In this document: positions 5,101 to 5,537 of the stretch, piece after piece
Numbering within the stretch: the first letter of the stretch is position 1
Layout of the letters: the number at the start of each line of letters is the position of its first letter
Assembly: GCA_017536845.1 (NCBI GenBank)
Contig: JAFWCP010000168.1
Coordinates: forward strand, 1-5,537
Length of the DNA: 5,537 bases
Source of the DNA: Solobacterium sp.
Lineage (GTDB): Bacteria > Bacillota_I > Bacilli_A > Erysipelotrichales > Erysipelotrichaceae
Direction: 5' to 3'
Translations under genes and position numbers: made by a program
The notes under the pieces: model-generated
What the model was told of the DNA's origin: nothing
The model's database searches: none
The model's input: only the letters and a program-made list of their open reading frames with translations

Positions 5101-5537
5101 ATGCCTTTTCGCATTATCCGCGATAACATCATCAACGTTGCATCAGACGCCATCGTCAACAGCGCCAATCCGAAGGTGAGGGTAGGATCCGGTACCGATA
5201 CTGCCATCTATGACGCCGTCGGGGAGGAAAGGCTGCTGGAAGAAAGAAAGAAAATCGGCGAAATGGAAGTCGGCCAGGCGGAGGCAACACCGGCGTTCAG
5301 CCTGCCGGCAAAGTACATCATCCACGTGGTCGCCCCAAAATACATTGACGGAAAATCGCAGGAAGACGTGCAGCTGCGCAGCTGTTATGTGAACTGCCTG
5401 AAGAAGGCGGAAGAACTGGGCTGTGAAAGCATTGCCTTTCCTCTGCTGTCCAGCGGCAGCTATGGGTATCCAAAGGATCTGGCACTCAATGCGGCCATGG
5501 AAGCCATCGGCAGCTATCTTCTGCACCATGACATGGA
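5101..5537 (+). CDS. Macrodomain (ADP-ribose-binding) protein, 3' end outside the window
   Basis: The frame is open for 145 codons to the window edge. The protein begins with the typical first strand and loop of a macrodomain: DAIVNSAN (16-23, with N20 and N23), then a glycine/serine loop reading VGSGTD (28-33), and an AIYDAVG helix start. The second phosphate-binding loop is LLSSGSYGYP (115-124). Such domains bind ADP-ribose and often remove it from proteins, nucleic acids or O-acetyl-ADP-ribose. D33 keeps the spacing of the catalytic aspartate in MacroD-type hydrolases (ten residues after N23), although the usual GGGG is altered. The ATG directly abuts the TAA of the permease gene, with GGGAGAA (5088-5094) inside the permease end as ribosome site, so the pair is almost certainly co-transcribed. 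Related Firmicutes proteins can carry an extra C-terminal region, which cannot be seen here. Confidence 0.9.
   Translation, partial: MPFRIIRDNIINVASDAIVNSANPKVRVGSGTDTAIYDAVGEERLLEERKKIGEMEVGQAEATPAFSLPAKYIIHVVAPKYIDGKSQEDVQLRSCYVNCLKKAEELGCESIAFPLLSSGSYGYPKDLALNAAMEAIGSYLLHHDM

Noticed and set aside
5143..5529. Minus-strand open frame opposite the macrodomain gene
   Set aside because: The plus strand codes for a clear macrodomain with a ribosome site and operon context; the reverse frame shows no family features.

Overview
The window reads as chromosomal DNA of a Bacillota (Firmicutes) bacterium of roughly balanced GC content. Shine-Dalgarno sites are strong and purine-rich, intrinsic terminators are compact hairpins with U-tracts, and the genes present fit this phylum: a cell-wall-binding-repeat deacetylase, a lactose/cellobiose-type PTS permease and a Firmicutes-style macrodomain protein. 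The mix would suit the Erysipelotrichia or a neighbouring gut lineage, but that placement is inference. All recognisable genes lie on the + strand.

Layout. Positions 1-69 hold the tail of an unidentified gene, closed by a hairpin terminator (105-143). Positions 184-1680 encode an exported NodB-type polysaccharide deacetylase carried on a duplicated wall-binding module. Its small terminator physically overlaps the promoter of the next unit. That unit is a two-gene operon: a PD-(D/E)XK nuclease-fold protein with a C-terminal zinc ribbon (1725-2474), translationally coupled through an ATGA overlap to a single-span membrane protein with a coiled coil (2471-2794), then a strong terminator. A 222-base regulatory region follows (2795-3016). 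It contains a helically phased array of TTAA-type half-sites typical of OmpR-family response regulators, placed just upstream of a promoter. That promoter drives a PAP2-family membrane phosphatase (3017-3685), which has its own terminator. The last unit starts at an extended -10 promoter and encodes a PTS EIIC permease (3778-5100), followed with no gap by a macrodomain gene that runs off the window (5101-5537).

How the genes relate. The deacetylase and the PAP2 enzyme both plausibly act on the envelope (peptidoglycan or polysaccharide trimming, and lipid or undecaprenyl phosphate turnover). The window is otherwise a set of short independent transcription units, not one pathway. The observations most worth a second look are the phased array before the PAP2 gene, the apparently leaderless nuclease-like gene and its membrane partner, and the permease-macrodomain pair. 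I see no RNA gene, CRISPR array, insertion sequence or phage element. No stretch over 300 bases lacks a gene.
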